Source of the DNA: Granulicella rosea
GTDB taxonomy: Bacteria; Acidobacteriota; Terriglobia; Terriglobales; Acidobacteriaceae
Length of the DNA stretch: 64,000 nt
Assembly: GCF_900188085.1 (NCBI RefSeq)
Contig: NZ_FZOU01000011.1
Location: 1 to 64,000 of the forward strand
Reading direction: 5' to 3'
In this document: one piece after another, positions 1-9,462 of the stretch
Numbering within the stretch: position 1 is the stretch's first letter
Layout of the letters: each line of letters starts with the position of its first letter
Program-made: the position numbers and the translations under genes
Notes under the pieces: generated by a model
Seen by the model: the letters and a program-made list of their open reading frames with translations, nothing else
Databases searched by the model: none
Told to the model about the DNA's origin: nothing

Positions 1-95
1 TCCAGGGCACACGGTTCCAGCCGGCAAAGGACGCCAGCGGAAACCCCATCGATTGGGAGGGTATCGTCAGGGTCAAATTCCAACTGGCCGGATAG
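1..95 (+). CDS. C-terminal end of a TonB-like (energy transducer) protein, partial
   Basis: The frame ending in TAG at 93-95 is open from the window edge and reads ...GTRFQPAKDASGNP, then IDWEGIVRVKFQLAG. A Trp/Arg-x-Phe-x-Pro stretch followed by a Gly-x-Pro turn and a final V-x-F-x-L strand is the usual ending of TonB C-terminal domains, which touch TonB-dependent receptors in the periplasm. Only about 30 residues are inside the window, so the family call rests on this short strand pattern. The gene runs in the same direction as the next one, about 127 bases away. Confidence 0.5.
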   Translation, partial: QGTRFQPAKDASGNPIDWEGIVRVKFQLAG

Positions 96-222
96 GCGAC
101 GCATAACTTCTCGGAGAATTTCAAGACGCGTTACAGGCCGATGCAATAGCATGATCACAAGTTCTCACACAGCCAAACGGGCTGTCGTCATCGCCGCAGC
201 AAAATCACAGGAGCCGCAAAAC

Positions 223-2037
223 ATGATCTCGAAGAAACAAATGACCGCCGGAATCTCAATGGCACTTCTTGCAGTCTCTGCTCTGCCCGCTCACGCTGCC
301 GGCAAGAAGAAAGAGATGTATCAGCCCGGGGTCAAGCTGACTCCCAACCAGAATGCGCTGATCGATAAGGCGATCGTCCGCGAAAAGGCTGTGATCAAGG
401 TTCTGAAGGAGCGTGCGCCGCTCGTCGAGACCTATATCCAGAACATGCGCCCCGATCCGGTGCTTCTGCAGGTTCCTGAGTCGGACCAGCACTACCTTGG
501 CCGCGTCGAATTCAACAAGGTCATCGGCGACCAGACCTTCGACACGGACCCCAAGAAGAAGGGCTTCTTCAAGGCGTCGACCGGCTTTCTGACCGGTCTG
601 AGCGGTTCGCTGCACCTGCAGTTCAAGGAAGCCGGCTTCGTCCAGATGCTTGTGATGGACTCGAAGGACTTCGACCGCCAGCACTACAGCTTCACCTATG
701 TGCGGAACGACTTTCTCGGCACGATTCCGACGGCTGTCTTCGATGTGACTCCGACCGGCGGCAAGAAGGCCGAAGGACGCTTCTTCGGCCGTATCTGGGT
801 CGAGACCCACACCGGCAACGTCGTGCGCTTCAACGGCGACTTCGCGGGTTCGGACAAGGAATATCAGGAGTTCTTTCACTTCGATAGCTGGCGCACCAAC
901 GTGCAGCCGGACCTCTGGCTGCCGACCTCGGTCTACATCGAGGAGAGCGATCCGAAGAGCCACACGAGCACGCTCAAGTTCAAGGCCATCAACCACATCT
1001 GGGGTTATGTGCTGAAGGTGCCGGTCGCCGAGGCCGAAAACACCTCGCTTGAGGTCGAAGGCGCGGTAGACGAGTCGCAGAATGCTCCGGACGTCAGCCC
1101 GCTGGGCGCGCAGCGCGCGTTCATCAAGCAGGCTGAGGATAACGTCATCGAGCGTCTGTTCCGCGCGGGTCTGCTGGCCGCTCCGAGCGACTTCGACAAG
1201 ACGCTGGAAGACATCGCCAACAACCTGCTGGCCTATAACAACATTCCGCTGGGCGCGCCGATCCACTGCCGCACGCTGCTCACGGAGCCGCTCGAGTCGC
1301 TGGCTGTCGGCAACACGCTCATCTTCTCGAAGAGCCTGCTGGACACCACCGCGGTCGTGACGCAGGACGGCGATCAGCAGATCGGCAACCTGTACGCAAT
1401 CGTCGCCTTCCAGCTCGCACACGTCATCACCGGGCACCGTCTGGATACAAAGTACGCCTTCAACGATCGTCTTTTGTTCCCCGACAACTCGACCTTCAAG
1501 AAGATTCCGATGCACCACACGGACGCGGACAACACGGAAGCGGCGAAGAAGGCAATCGAGCTGTTGAGCGCGAAGGAGATCGTCGACAAGCAGAAGTACT
1601 TCGGTCTCTACCTGCAGCAGTTGGCGACGGAGGTCAAGTATCTGAAGGCGCTCAACGAGCCGGTCATCGGCGATGCCCTGGTGAAGAGCGAGACCGACAG
1701 CACCTTCTGGATGCAGGCTCTGGTGTCCAAGGGCGAAAAGCTTGATGTCAAGAACACCAAGCAGCAGGCCGCGATGCCGCTTTCGAGCTTCCTCCGGTTC
1801 GATCCCTGGACCGACAAGCTGATGACGCTGCATCCCGCGTACGAGCCGATCCTCAACGCCCGCGACAAGATGCCGTTTGAAGTGACGCCGATCTATCTGA
1901 AGCTGCAATACTACAAGGCAGATGCGACCCCGGCGCCCGCACCGGCAGCAGCACCCGCTGCTGCTCCGGCCGCCGCTCCCGCAGACCAGAATGCCGCTCC
2001 TGCTGCTGCTCCAACCGCCGCGCCCACGCAACCCTAG
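223..2037 (+). CDS. secreted pseudo-M48 peptidase-like protein (degenerate zinc site)
   Basis: About 604 aa from the ATG at 223, which has GGAG about 10 bases upstream and is followed directly by a signal peptide (MISKKQMTAGISMALLAVSA, cleavage near AHA). An ATG at 151 would put 24 extra residues before the signal and is less likely. The first half resembles an outer-membrane-lipoprotein-sorting type fold. The second half has the M48-like order AFQLAHVITGH (near 1402-1434), where active enzymes have HELAHVxxGH, so the first zinc His and the catalytic Glu are replaced by Phe and Gln. The tail is a low-complexity Ala/Pro linker. Probably a periplasmic or outer-membrane protein without peptidase activity; the true role is unknown. 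Confidence 0.75.
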   Translation: MISKKQMTAGISMALLAVSALPAHAAGKKKEMYQPGVKLTPNQNALIDKAIVREKAVIKVLKERAPLVETYIQNMRPDPVLLQVPESDQHYLGRVEFNKVIGDQTFDTDPKKKGFFKASTGFLTGLSGSLHLQFKEAGFVQMLVMDSKDFDRQHYSFTYVRNDFLGTIPTAVFDVTPTGGKKAEGRFFGRIWVETHTGNVVRFNGDFAGSDKEYQEFFHFDSWRTNVQPDLWLPTSVYIEESDPKSHTSTLKFKAINHIWGYVLKVPVAEAENTSLEVEGAVDESQNAPDVSPLGAQRAFIKQAEDNVIERLFRAGLLAAPSDFDKTLEDIANNLLAYNNIPLGAPIHCRTLLTEPLESLAVGNTLIFSKSLLDTTAVVTQDGDQQIGNLYAIVAFQLAHVITGHRLDTKYAFNDRLLFPDNSTFKKIPMHHTDADNTEAAKKAIELLSAKEIVDKQKYFGLYLQQLATEVKYLKALNEPVIGDALVKSETDSTFWMQALVSKGEKLDVKNTKQQAAMPLSSFLRFDPWTDKLMTLHPAYEPILNARDKMPFEVTPIYLKLQYYKADATPAPAPAAAPAAAPAAAPADQNAAPAAAPTAAPTQP

Positions 2038-2151
2038 ACCAGACAACGCGGAGCCTCTGCGCAATTTGCAAAGGCTCCGCATCGCCTTCTCACTGCGATG
2101 GACTCGTCCATTCGGAACACCGGGGCAAACGCTCCCCCTTAGGAGAATCAC

Positions 2152-2742
2152 ATGTTGAAGTGGTCCGCCTCACTTTTTGGCCTCGCCGCACTTCTCTCTC
2201 TGTCGTCGACCTTGCACGCGCAGGCCTCTCCTACCGCGATTCGCGGCGGCGGCGATATCCAGGCCGGCGTCGGTGTCACGTTCGCCGACGGCGACTATCA
2301 GAACGGTACGGCGAACAATATTGCCAGCTCGAACCTCGGTGGGGTCAGCTTCTTCGCGAACTATGGCTTTACCCACTCGATCGGCGTCGAAGCGGACGTA
2401 CACTTGTTAACGATCTACACGCCGACCGACTTCTCGCAGAAAACGTACATGATTGGACCCCGCTATACCTACCATCGGGGCAAGCAGGCGGTTTACGCCA
2501 AGGTCATCTTCGGTCGCGGTAGCTTCACGTACCAGGAACCGCAGGACCCGGCACGGAAAAACCCCTACTTCGGCAACGGCGCCAGCTTCAACACCTATGC
2601 CTTCGGCGGCGGCTACAGCTACAAGATCAAGCCCCACTACAACCTTTTGGTCGACGTGGAAGATCAGAAGTGGCCGAACTTCGAGCCGCACACCCTGTCG
2701 CCGCTGCTGGTCACCGTCGGTGTCGCCTACGTCATTCGCTAG
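2152..2742 (+). CDS. small outer-membrane beta-barrel protein (paralogue 1)
   Basis: 196 aa with AGGAGA just before the ATG and a signal peptide ending HAQA. The mature part alternates polar and hydrophobic residues and ends in VTVGVAYVIR, typical of an 8-stranded OmpA/OmpW-like barrel closing strand. It shares the order YMIGPRYTYH...YAKVIFGRGSF...PHTLSPLLVTVGVAY with the next two genes, so the three look like tandem duplicates. The ligand or function cannot be read from sequence. Confidence 0.8.
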   Translation: MLKWSASLFGLAALLSLSSTLHAQASPTAIRGGGDIQAGVGVTFADGDYQNGTANNIASSNLGGVSFFANYGFTHSIGVEADVHLLTIYTPTDFSQKTYMIGPRYTYHRGKQAVYAKVIFGRGSFTYQEPQDPARKNPYFGNGASFNTYAFGGGYSYKIKPHYNLLVDVEDQKWPNFEPHTLSPLLVTVGVAYVIR

Positions 2743-3093
2743 TAACTTCCCGATCTCCGGAGACGGCTGAAACGAGGCCCGATTCCGGAGATCGATTTCG
2801 TCTCCCCAGCGCTATAATTCGTCCGCTCCATTTTGTGCAAAGCTTCCATGCATCCGAGCTGGCAAGTCTTACCGGGGTGAATTGGTATGCGGATATCGGG
2901 CTGTCGATAGAGATCGGCGGCGGCTCCGTCTGGTCCGTTGTGTCGGGTCCATTCCAGAGCATCACCTTACTGCGACCTCCTCCTTTCGACAGGCGCCCCC
3001 GTCGTTGGCATATGCCTTGGGTGTTTTTACATCAGGACGCTTTTTCGGGCGGAGATCGCCGCAAAGTATCGTCCTACAGGTAAGGAGATTTGA
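2743..3093. other. intergenic region between barrel genes 1 and 2
   Basis: 351 bases with no convincing gene. Besides the inverted repeat at its left end it holds a perfect TATAAT at 2813-2818 with no good -35 at the right distance. An open frame on + through here (to 3083) has no family signal and I do not call it. The second barrel gene has its own AAGGAG site at the right end. Confidence 0.4.
2751..2794. terminator. inverted repeat after the first barrel gene, likely terminator
   Basis: Perfect 11-base arms CGATCTCCGGA (2751-2761) and TCCGGAGATCG (2784-2794) separated by 22 bases, starting 8 bases after the stop codon and followed by a short T-containing run. Position suggests transcription termination or mRNA 3' end protection; the T tract is weak. 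Confidence 0.5.
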
Positions 3094-3633
3094 ATGTTTA
3101 AGTTGCTGATTGCCGGCTTATGCCTCGCCGGCGTCTTTGCGGGCGCCACGGCGGCTTCCGCCCAGGCGCTCCCCTCGGCTGCGGGCGGTGGAGGCACAGT
3201 ACAGGTCGGCGTCGGCGGAACGTTCCTGAACCCCGACTATGGAAGCAAGAACAATGGCGGAATCACCGCCTTCGCAGACTACGACTTCATGCGGTTTGTC
3301 GGCGTGGAGGGCGAGGCGCACTTCGGTGGCCTGATCAGCCCGTCCGACATCACCGAGAACACCTATCTCGCCGGTCCGCGCGTTAGCTACCACTACAACA
3401 AGCTGACGGGGTACGGGAAGGCGCTCTTCGGACGCGGCACGATTCTCAACCAGGACACCGGACAGTCGTCGGCATTCTTCGCCATCGTCTACGGCGGTGG
3501 CGTCGATTACAGGATTACGCAGCATATCAACATTCGCTGCATCGATTTTGAGCAGGAAAAGTGGCGTGCCTTTGAGCCGCATACGCTCTCCCCGTACACT
3601 GTGACCGTCGGCGTCTCCTACGTCTTTCGCTAA
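3094..3633 (+). CDS. small outer-membrane beta-barrel protein (paralogue 2)
   Basis: 179 aa, ATG preceded by AAGGAGATTTGA. Signal peptide LLIAGLCLAGVFAGATAASA, then a barrel with YLAGPRVSYHYNKLTGYGKA, FGRGTI and the final strand YTVTVGVSYVFR. It is clearly related to its neighbours on both sides. One Cys lies in the mature region (NIRCIDFEQEKW) where paralogues have a hydrophobic residue. Function unknown; outer-membrane location is inferred from the signal, the strand pattern and the C-terminal aromatic strand. Confidence 0.8.
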   Translation: MFKLLIAGLCLAGVFAGATAASAQALPSAAGGGGTVQVGVGGTFLNPDYGSKNNGGITAFADYDFMRFVGVEGEAHFGGLISPSDITENTYLAGPRVSYHYNKLTGYGKALFGRGTILNQDTGQSSAFFAIVYGGGVDYRITQHINIRCIDFEQEKWRAFEPHTLSPYTVTVGVSYVFR

Positions 3634-3711
3634 ACCTCGTCTCACAGTTTGAGCTGACCGCGACTTCGCGTAGGATGGTCTGGCTCCGAGTTTCAGTTTA
3701 CGAGGTATCCG

Positions 3712-4296
3712 TTGTCTACACGTCGCCTGGCCTTCCTCTGCCTTCTCTGTTCCGCTTCGCCTCTGCTGCACGCGCAGGCTAAACACGCCGCCGAGCGCCT
3801 CGGCGACCTTCAGATCGGCGCGGGCTTCGTCGTCGGCAAGTCGGACTACGGTCCGCATCTGCTAGGTGGCGACGTCTATGTCGACTTCGACCGCACCTCG
3901 CACTGGGGCGGCGAGTTTGTCGTCCACCAGGCGAACGCCTCTGGCGGCAGCGGCCTCTATGAGCGCACGTACGAGATCGGGCCGCGCTACACCCGCCACT
4001 ACGGCCCGGCGTCACCCTACGCAAAGGTGATGATCGGGCGCGGCGTCTTCAACTTTCCGGGGTATTACAACACCGTCACGAAGAACTACGGGCCGTCGCC
4101 AGCCAACCTGGCCTACAACATGTACGCCGTCGGCGCTGGCAGCGATCTCCGGGTGTTGGACCACCTGAACGTGCGCCTCGACTACGAGTATCAGCGCTGG
4201 GCCGGCTTTCCGACGAACGGGCTGACGCCGCAGTTGGTGACGGTCGGCGTTGCCTATCACTTCCGCTCCGACAAGATCGGATTTGGACGTCATTAG
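3712..4296 (+). CDS. small outer-membrane beta-barrel protein (paralogue 3)
   Basis: 194 aa starting at TTG (3712) with GAGG 6 bases upstream; no ATG fits before the signal sequence RRLAFLCLLCSASPLLHAQA. Shared barrel landmarks are YEIGPRYTRHYGPASPYAKV, MIGRGVF and QLVTVGVAYHFR. Third member of the tandem set, about 78 bases after paralogue 2, so possibly co-transcribed. Role unknown. Confidence 0.78.
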   Translation: MSTRRLAFLCLLCSASPLLHAQAKHAAERLGDLQIGAGFVVGKSDYGPHLLGGDVYVDFDRTSHWGGEFVVHQANASGGSGLYERTYEIGPRYTRHYGPASPYAKVMIGRGVFNFPGYYNTVTKNYGPSPANLAYNMYAVGAGSDLRVLDHLNVRLDYEYQRWAGFPTNGLTPQLVTVGVAYHFRSDKIGFGRH

Positions 4297-4312
4297 ATCT
4301 GAACGCCAGAAA

Positions 4313-4344
4313 GCCGGGCGGCCCAGGGTTCAGGGGCGCCCGGC
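4313..4344. terminator. bidirectional hairpin between convergent genes
   Basis: GCCGGGCGGCCC (4313-4324) pairs with GGGGCGCCCGGC (4333-4344) with one G-G mismatch and an 8-base loop. It lies between the convergent stops at 4296 and 4384, so it can stop both transcripts. No T tract follows. Confidence 0.55.
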
Positions 4345-4383
4345 GGTGGTTCTACCGGTCGAACAGGTCTCTGACGTCAGCGT

Positions 4384-4980
4384 CTAGAAGTGGTAGGCGA
4401 CGCCGATCGACGGGGTGGAGACGACGAAGTAGCGATTCGTCTTGTACGTATCGTTGAAGCTGGGCGCTTTCACCAGGAATCCGCGATACTCCGCGCGAAT
4501 GTCGAAGCTGGGGCTGATCTCATACGCCACACCCGCGCCGAAGAGCGCGCCGATGTTCGTATTCCGCTTGGAGTCCAGAATGGTCGTACCGTTGTCGCGC
4601 ACCGGGCTGAAGATCATGGTGCCGGTACCGCCCTCGACGAACGGATTGTAGTTGTGATAATTCCGGCTGTACACGTAGGCTGCGGAGAACTCCTGCTGCA
4701 GCGTGTGTACGCGGACCACCGGCTCATTGCTGGTGGAAAACTTGTTCGAGTTCTGCGCGTAGGAGTAGTTGACCTCCAGCGCGCTATGCGGCGTCAGCAT
4801 GTAGCGGTAGCTGGCCAGCACGCCGCCGGTCTTGGTCGGGTTCAGGGCAACGGGGTTGGCTCCATGCACGCCAGGGGCGAACACGCCGGTTCCGCTAATG
4901 CTTACATCCTGCCGGCTTTCTTGCGCATATCCGGCCGCAGCTGACAACATCAGCGCGCCCAACACCATCATCTTCATCAT
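4384..4980 (-). CDS. outer-membrane beta-barrel protein, divergent family member
   Basis: 198 aa read leftwards, convergent with paralogue 3. Signal peptide MMVLGALMLSAAAGYAQ, then alternating strands (GGVLASYRYMLTPHSALEVN, VFSRNYHNYNP-like turns, FVEGGTGTMIF) and a closing strand IGVAYHF. It is less similar to the three + strand barrels and looks like the general OmpA-like porin fold used by many Acidobacteria. The initiator may be either of two adjacent ATGs; the SD (ACGAAGA) is weak. Confidence 0.75.
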   Translation of the reverse strand: MMKMMVLGALMLSAAAGYAQESRQDVSISGTGVFAPGVHGANPVALNPTKTGGVLASYRYMLTPHSALEVNYSYAQNSNKFSTSNEPVVRVHTLQQEFSAAYVYSRNYHNYNPFVEGGTGTMIFSPVRDNGTTILDSKRNTNIGALFGAGVAYEISPSFDIRAEYRGFLVKAPSFNDTYKTNRYFVVSTPSIGVAYHF

Positions 4981-5201
4981 TCTTCGTTAAACCCTTTCAA
5001 ATTCGCGCAATGCTGCCGCGTTCGAACAAGCGCGCCGAGCAGCTTCCGCGCACACGAACTTAAGCATAGTCACTGCGTTCCATTGTAACCGCTTGTCTCC
5101 TTTGACGAAGGAGAGGAGCGAAAAGGGTCGGCGAATCGGCAGAGAGTTTTTCGCAAAGTTGGGCCGCCACACCACGGAACCGGGATGCGGCGGCGGCCCG
5201 G

Positions 5202-5663
5202 CTATGCCTGCGGAGGCGGTTGCGGCGGGTCTCCACCGCCCGGCCCGCCGGCGCCCCGCGCCTTCATCTTCGCCTCCATCTCGTCGAACTTCGTCTTCTG
5301 CTCGTCGGTCAGGATGGCGCGGATCTTCGCCTGCGATTCCTCGCGGATCGCCATCATCTTCGTGCGCTTATCGGCCTGGGCCGTGGACGTATCGTTGCGC
5401 AGCGCCATCATCTTCTGCCGCGCATCGTCCTCGATGACCGTCACCTGCTTCACCTGATCGTCGGTCAGGGAGAGATCCCTGGTCAACCGCGCGAGCATCG
5501 CGGCCTCTCGATCCCCGCGCCCGCCCTGCGGCGGTCCGTCCTGTCCCGAGGGAGGCGCCGGTGGGGCTCCGCTGTCCTGCGCCAGCGCCGGCAACCCGCA
5601 GACGGACAGCATACACATGGCGAGCATCGCGGCCCGCAGCCTCAACTTGACTTCAATCTTCAT
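5202..5663 (-). CDS. Spy/CpxP-like periplasmic protein
   Basis: 153 aa, ATG with AGGA about 9 bases upstream. Signal peptide ends ALAQ. The mature protein is mostly helical with two repeats of the LTxxQ type: LSLTDDQVKQV and ILTDEQKTKFDEME, spaced by a charged helix with MMALRND and MMAIREE. Such proteins are periplasmic chaperones or metal-stress sensors. Both ends are Gly/Pro-rich (GGPGGGDPPQPPPQA). No sensor kinase lies next to it, so the link to envelope stress is only by family. Confidence 0.7.
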   Translation of the reverse strand: MKIEVKLRLRAAMLAMCMLSVCGLPALAQDSGAPPAPPSGQDGPPQGGRGDREAAMLARLTRDLSLTDDQVKQVTVIEDDARQKMMALRNDTSTAQADKRTKMMAIREESQAKIRAILTDEQKTKFDEMEAKMKARGAGGPGGGDPPQPPPQA

Positions 5664-5800
5664 GGGGGAGTTCCTGCCTTCGCATCTCTGCGTTCTGAAA
5701 GTTCCGCGATCCGGGTCCGGTCTCCGCGGCTACTCTGTCAGACGAGAACGCGCGGCAAACGTTCCAAAGTCTCGGGCTGGAGCCATACTCCCACGGCCCC

Positions 5801-6724
5801 CTAAAGCGACCGCTCCGGCTGATAGAGGAACGGCTCGCCGTGAGCGGCCGCATAGTTCTCCACGACCTTCAGGAAGGCCAGCGCGGCGTGCGAAAGATTC
5901 GCCTGACGCCGGTAGACCAGGCGCAGCTTGCGTTCCAGTTGCAACTCCTTCACCCGGACGCGGACCAGCGCGCCGCTCTTCAGCTCCTCCTCGCAGGCCA
6001 GCCACGGCACCAGCGCCACACCGTTGCCCATCTCGACGAAGCGTTTGATCGCCTCCATCGACGGCAGCTCCACACCCATCTGCAGCGGCGTCTTATGCTT
6101 TTTGAAGGTCTGGATCACCTTCAGCCGCTGGGGCGAGGCGATGTTGTGCGCGATGAAGTTCTGGTTGCCGAGCTGCCGGATCGCGACCTCCTGCTGGCCC
6201 GCGAAGGCATGGCGAGGGTTGACGACAAAGACCAGCTCATCCCGATAAACGACCACCGACTGCACCTGAGCGTCGTCCGGCCGGAAGCTGAGCACGCCGA
6301 TCTCGACCGCGTGGCTGAGCACCTCGTCCGGGATGCGGCTGGCCAGCGCGCGCTGCACCGCAACCTTGATCTGCGGGTTCTGGCGACGATACTCGTGCAG
6401 CAGCGGCAGCAGATAAAGACAGGTGTACTCGTTTGCGGCAAGGTTCAGACGGCCGCGGTGGAGTTCACGCAATTCGGTCAGGGCGCCTGAGGCTTCGACT
6501 CGTAGATTCAACAACTTGACGGCATACTCGCGCAGCACTTCCCCGGCGTCCGTCAGGGTGCCATCCCGCGACGAGCGGTCGAGCAACACCTCGCCCAACT
6601 CGCCTTCGAGCTTGGCGATCGCCTGGCTGACGGCCGGCTGGGTACGGTGCAGGCGAGTAGCGGCGCGCGAAAAACTGCGCTCTTCGGCCACGGCGAGAAA
6701 GGTCTCCAGTTGAAACAGGTCCAC
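5801..6724 (-). CDS. LysR-family transcriptional regulator, divergent from leuA
   Basis: 307 aa from the GTG at 6724, chosen because GGAGG lies about 6 bases upstream and the LysR helix-turn-helix (LFQLETFLAVAEERSFSRAA, TRLHRTQPAVSQAIAKLEGE) starts immediately. A longer frame to 6784 adds 20 residues unlike the family. The periplasmic-binding-like effector domain follows (residues about 90-300). The gene is transcribed away from leuA across about 135 bases that contain a T-N11-A palindrome, the classical arrangement for a LysR protein controlling its divergent neighbour. The effector is unknown; a branched-chain intermediate is an inference from position. Confidence 0.88.
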   Translation of the reverse strand: MDLFQLETFLAVAEERSFSRAATRLHRTQPAVSQAIAKLEGELGEVLLDRSSRDGTLTDAGEVLREYAVKLLNLRVEASGALTELRELHRGRLNLAANEYTCLYLLPLLHEYRRQNPQIKVAVQRALASRIPDEVLSHAVEIGVLSFRPDDAQVQSVVVYRDELVFVVNPRHAFAGQQEVAIRQLGNQNFIAHNIASPQRLKVIQTFKKHKTPLQMGVELPSMEAIKRFVEMGNGVALVPWLACEEELKSGALVRVRVKELQLERKLRLVYRRQANLSHAALAFLKVVENYAAAHGEPFLYQPERSL

Positions 6725-6777
6725 GTGCTGCCTCCGTCGTTTTTCTCGGCACGGCCTCAAAAGCCGCTTCGGAAAAC

Positions 6778-6807
6778 AATACACGAATTAGAAATGGTGA
6801 TAGTCAA
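6778..6807 (-). promoter_or_regulatory. putative promoter of the lysR gene
   Basis: On the minus strand TTGACT (6802-6807) and TGTATT (6778-6783) are 18 bases apart, upstream of the GTG start at 6724. It lies close to the leuA control region, so the regulator could autoregulate. Confidence 0.45.
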
Positions 6808-6816
6808 TCTTCTGCG

Positions 6817-6833
6817 CATAAGCCTGTTTTATG
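6817..6833. promoter_or_regulatory. LysR-type operator overlapping the leuA -10 region
   Basis: CATAA-N7-TTATG, a perfect inverted repeat containing the T-N11-A core (T at 6819, A at 6831). Its right arm overlaps TATGAT (6830-6835), a fair -10 for leuA with transcription starting near 6842. Placement suggests direct control of leuA by the divergent LysR protein. Confidence 0.5.
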
Positions 6834-6861
6834 ATGTGCAGAGTAGAGAGTGAGCAACCGC

Positions 6862-8052
6862 ATGGCAGATACTTCGCACACCGCCTCGTCCCAGATCGTA
6901 TTTTTCGACACCACGCTTCGCGACGGCGAACAGAGCCCTGGCTGCACCATGCACCACGATGAGAAGCTGCGCATGGCGCGCCAGCTGGAGGCGCTCGGCG
7001 TCGACATCCTCGAGGCCGGCTTCGCCATCGCCTCGCAGGGCGACCTGGAATCCATCCGCACCATCGCCCGTGAGGTGCGTCGTCCACGCATCGCATCGCT
7101 CGCACGCTGCAAGCGCGAGGACATCGAGGCTGCTGCCCGCTCCATCGAGCCGGCCGAGCGCGCCCGCATCCACACGTTTCTTTCCACCTCCGACCTGCAC
7201 ATGGCGGCCAAGCTGAAGATCACGCGCGAGCAGGCGCTCGAACAGATCGCCGAGATGGTCGCGCTCGCCCGCACCTACTGCGACGACATCGAGTTCTCGC
7301 CCGAAGACGCGACCCGCACCGACCCCGAGTTCCTCGTCAAGGTCTGCGAGGTCGCCATTCAGGCCGGCGCCACAACGCTGAACCTGCCCGACACCGTCGG
7401 CTATTGCATCCCGCAGGAGTACGGCGACATGTTCCGCATGGTGCGCGCGCGCGTTCCGGGCATTGAGAACGTCACGCTCTCCGCGCACTGCCACGACGAC
7501 CTCGGCCTCGCGGTCGCGAACTCCATCGCGGCCATCGAGGGCGGCGCGCGGCAGATCGAATGCGCCATCAACGGCATCGGCGAGCGCGCGGGCAACGCGG
7601 CGCTTGAAGAGGTCGCGGCCATCCTGACCGTGCGCAAGGACAAACTTCCCTACCACAGCAACATCGTGATGAAGCAGCTCTATCCGACCAGCCAGATGCT
7701 CTCGCAGGTCATCAGCTTCGGCGCGGCGCCGAACAAGGCCATCGTCGGCGCGAATGCCTTCGCGCATGCGGCCGGCATTCATCAGCACGGCGTGATGGTG
7801 AACCCGCTGACCTACGAGATCATGACGCCGGAGTCGGTCGGCGTCGCGCACAACTCGCTGGTGCTGGGCAAGCACAGCGGCCGCCGGGCGCTCGAACAGC
7901 GCTTCATCGACCTCGGCCACACGCTCTCGCGCGCAGAGCTCGATGTCGTCTACGGGCGCTTCACCGAGCTCGCCGACCGCAAGAAGCTCATCTACGACCA
8001 GGACCTGCTTGGTCTGCTCCACGAGCATCAGGTTACGGGGGCCAGGGGATAG
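6862..8052 (+). CDS. leuA: 2-isopropylmalate synthase, short form without regulatory domain
   Basis: Condenses acetyl-CoA with 2-oxoisovalerate, the first step of leucine synthesis. The HMGL-like TIM barrel is complete: [14 protein letters not shown] at the start, then [16 protein letters not shown] and [14 protein letters not shown]. The protein ends after about 396 aa ([15 protein letters not shown]), whereas common LeuA proteins have about 120 more residues forming the leucine-binding allosteric domain. ATG 6862 is chosen; GTG 6850 in the same frame is possible. First gene of the BCAA cluster. NifV or citramalate synthase are alternatives, but the leu neighbours favour LeuA. Confidence 0.88.
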   Translation: MADTSHTASSQIVFFDTTLRDGEQSPGCTMHHDEKLRMARQLEALGVDILEAGFAIASQGDLESIRTIAREVRRPRIASLARCKREDIEAAARSIEPAERARIHTFLSTSDLHMAAKLKITREQALEQIAEMVALARTYCDDIEFSPEDATRTDPEFLVKVCEVAIQAGATTLNLPDTVGYCIPQEYGDMFRMVRARVPGIENVTLSAHCHDDLGLAVANSIAAIEGGARQIECAINGIGERAGNAALEEVAAILTVRKDKLPYHSNIVMKQLYPTSQMLSQVISFGAAPNKAIVGANAFAHAAGIHQHGVMVNPLTYEIMTPESVGVAHNSLVLGKHSGRRALEQRFIDLGHTLSRAELDVVYGRFTELADRKKLIYDQDLLGLLHEHQVTGARG

Positions 8053-8073
8053 GGTCTCAGCCCACCCCTGGCC
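8040..8073. terminator. hairpin between leuA and leuB
   Basis: GGCCAGGGG (8040-8048) and CCCCTGGCC (8065-8073) form a perfect 9-base stem around the leuA stop codon (8050-8052). With no T run it is more likely an mRNA stability or attenuation structure than a full terminator, since leuB begins 53 bases later. Confidence 0.4.
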
Positions 8074-8125
8074 GCCAGCCCTGAACTCCAAGCCCCATTC
8101 CCTATTCCCTGTTTTTGGAGAACGC

Positions 8126-9247
<1,122 letters not shown>

Positions 9248-9249
9248 CG

Positions 9250-9459
9250 ATGAGGATCAGCCACAAGACGATGTACCAACTGGTCAACGCCGCCATCGTC
9301 GTGGCGTCGTTGATTCAGCTCATTCGTGGTTACAAATGGTTCATCGTCCTCATCTGCGCCGCGACCTTCGCGGTCATCGGCAACCTCACCGTGTGGCTCG
9401 CGGGCAGCAGGCAGCGAGCCATCGACCGCAAACGAAAACGCGACTACTACGCGAGCTAA
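9250..9459 (+). CDS. small two-helix membrane protein in the leu cluster
   Basis: 69 aa; ATG begins 2 bases after the leuB stop, so translation is probably coupled to leuB. Two hydrophobic segments (LVNAAIVVASLIQLIRG and FIVLICAATFAVIGNLTVWLAG) are followed by a basic tail RQRAIDRKRKRDYYAS, predicting cytoplasmic ends by the positive-inside rule. No family recognised and no link to leucine synthesis beyond position. Confidence 0.6.
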   Translation: MRISHKTMYQLVNAAIVVASLIQLIRGYKWFIVLICAATFAVIGNLTVWLAGSRQRAIDRKRKRDYYAS

Positions 9460-9462
9460 CCC

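Noticed and set aside
256-2151. 631-aa frame on the minus strand opposite the pseudo-M48 gene
   Set aside because: Arg-rich antisense shadow of a high-GC gene with no family features; the + strand gene has SD and signal peptide.
2670-3083. 137-aa frame between barrel genes
   Set aside because: Starts inside the first barrel gene out of frame, no SD, no family similarity.
6836-6862. Leucine leader peptide/attenuator before leuA
   Set aside because: The inferred leader is about 20 bases; no Leu-rich frame or terminator stem fits.
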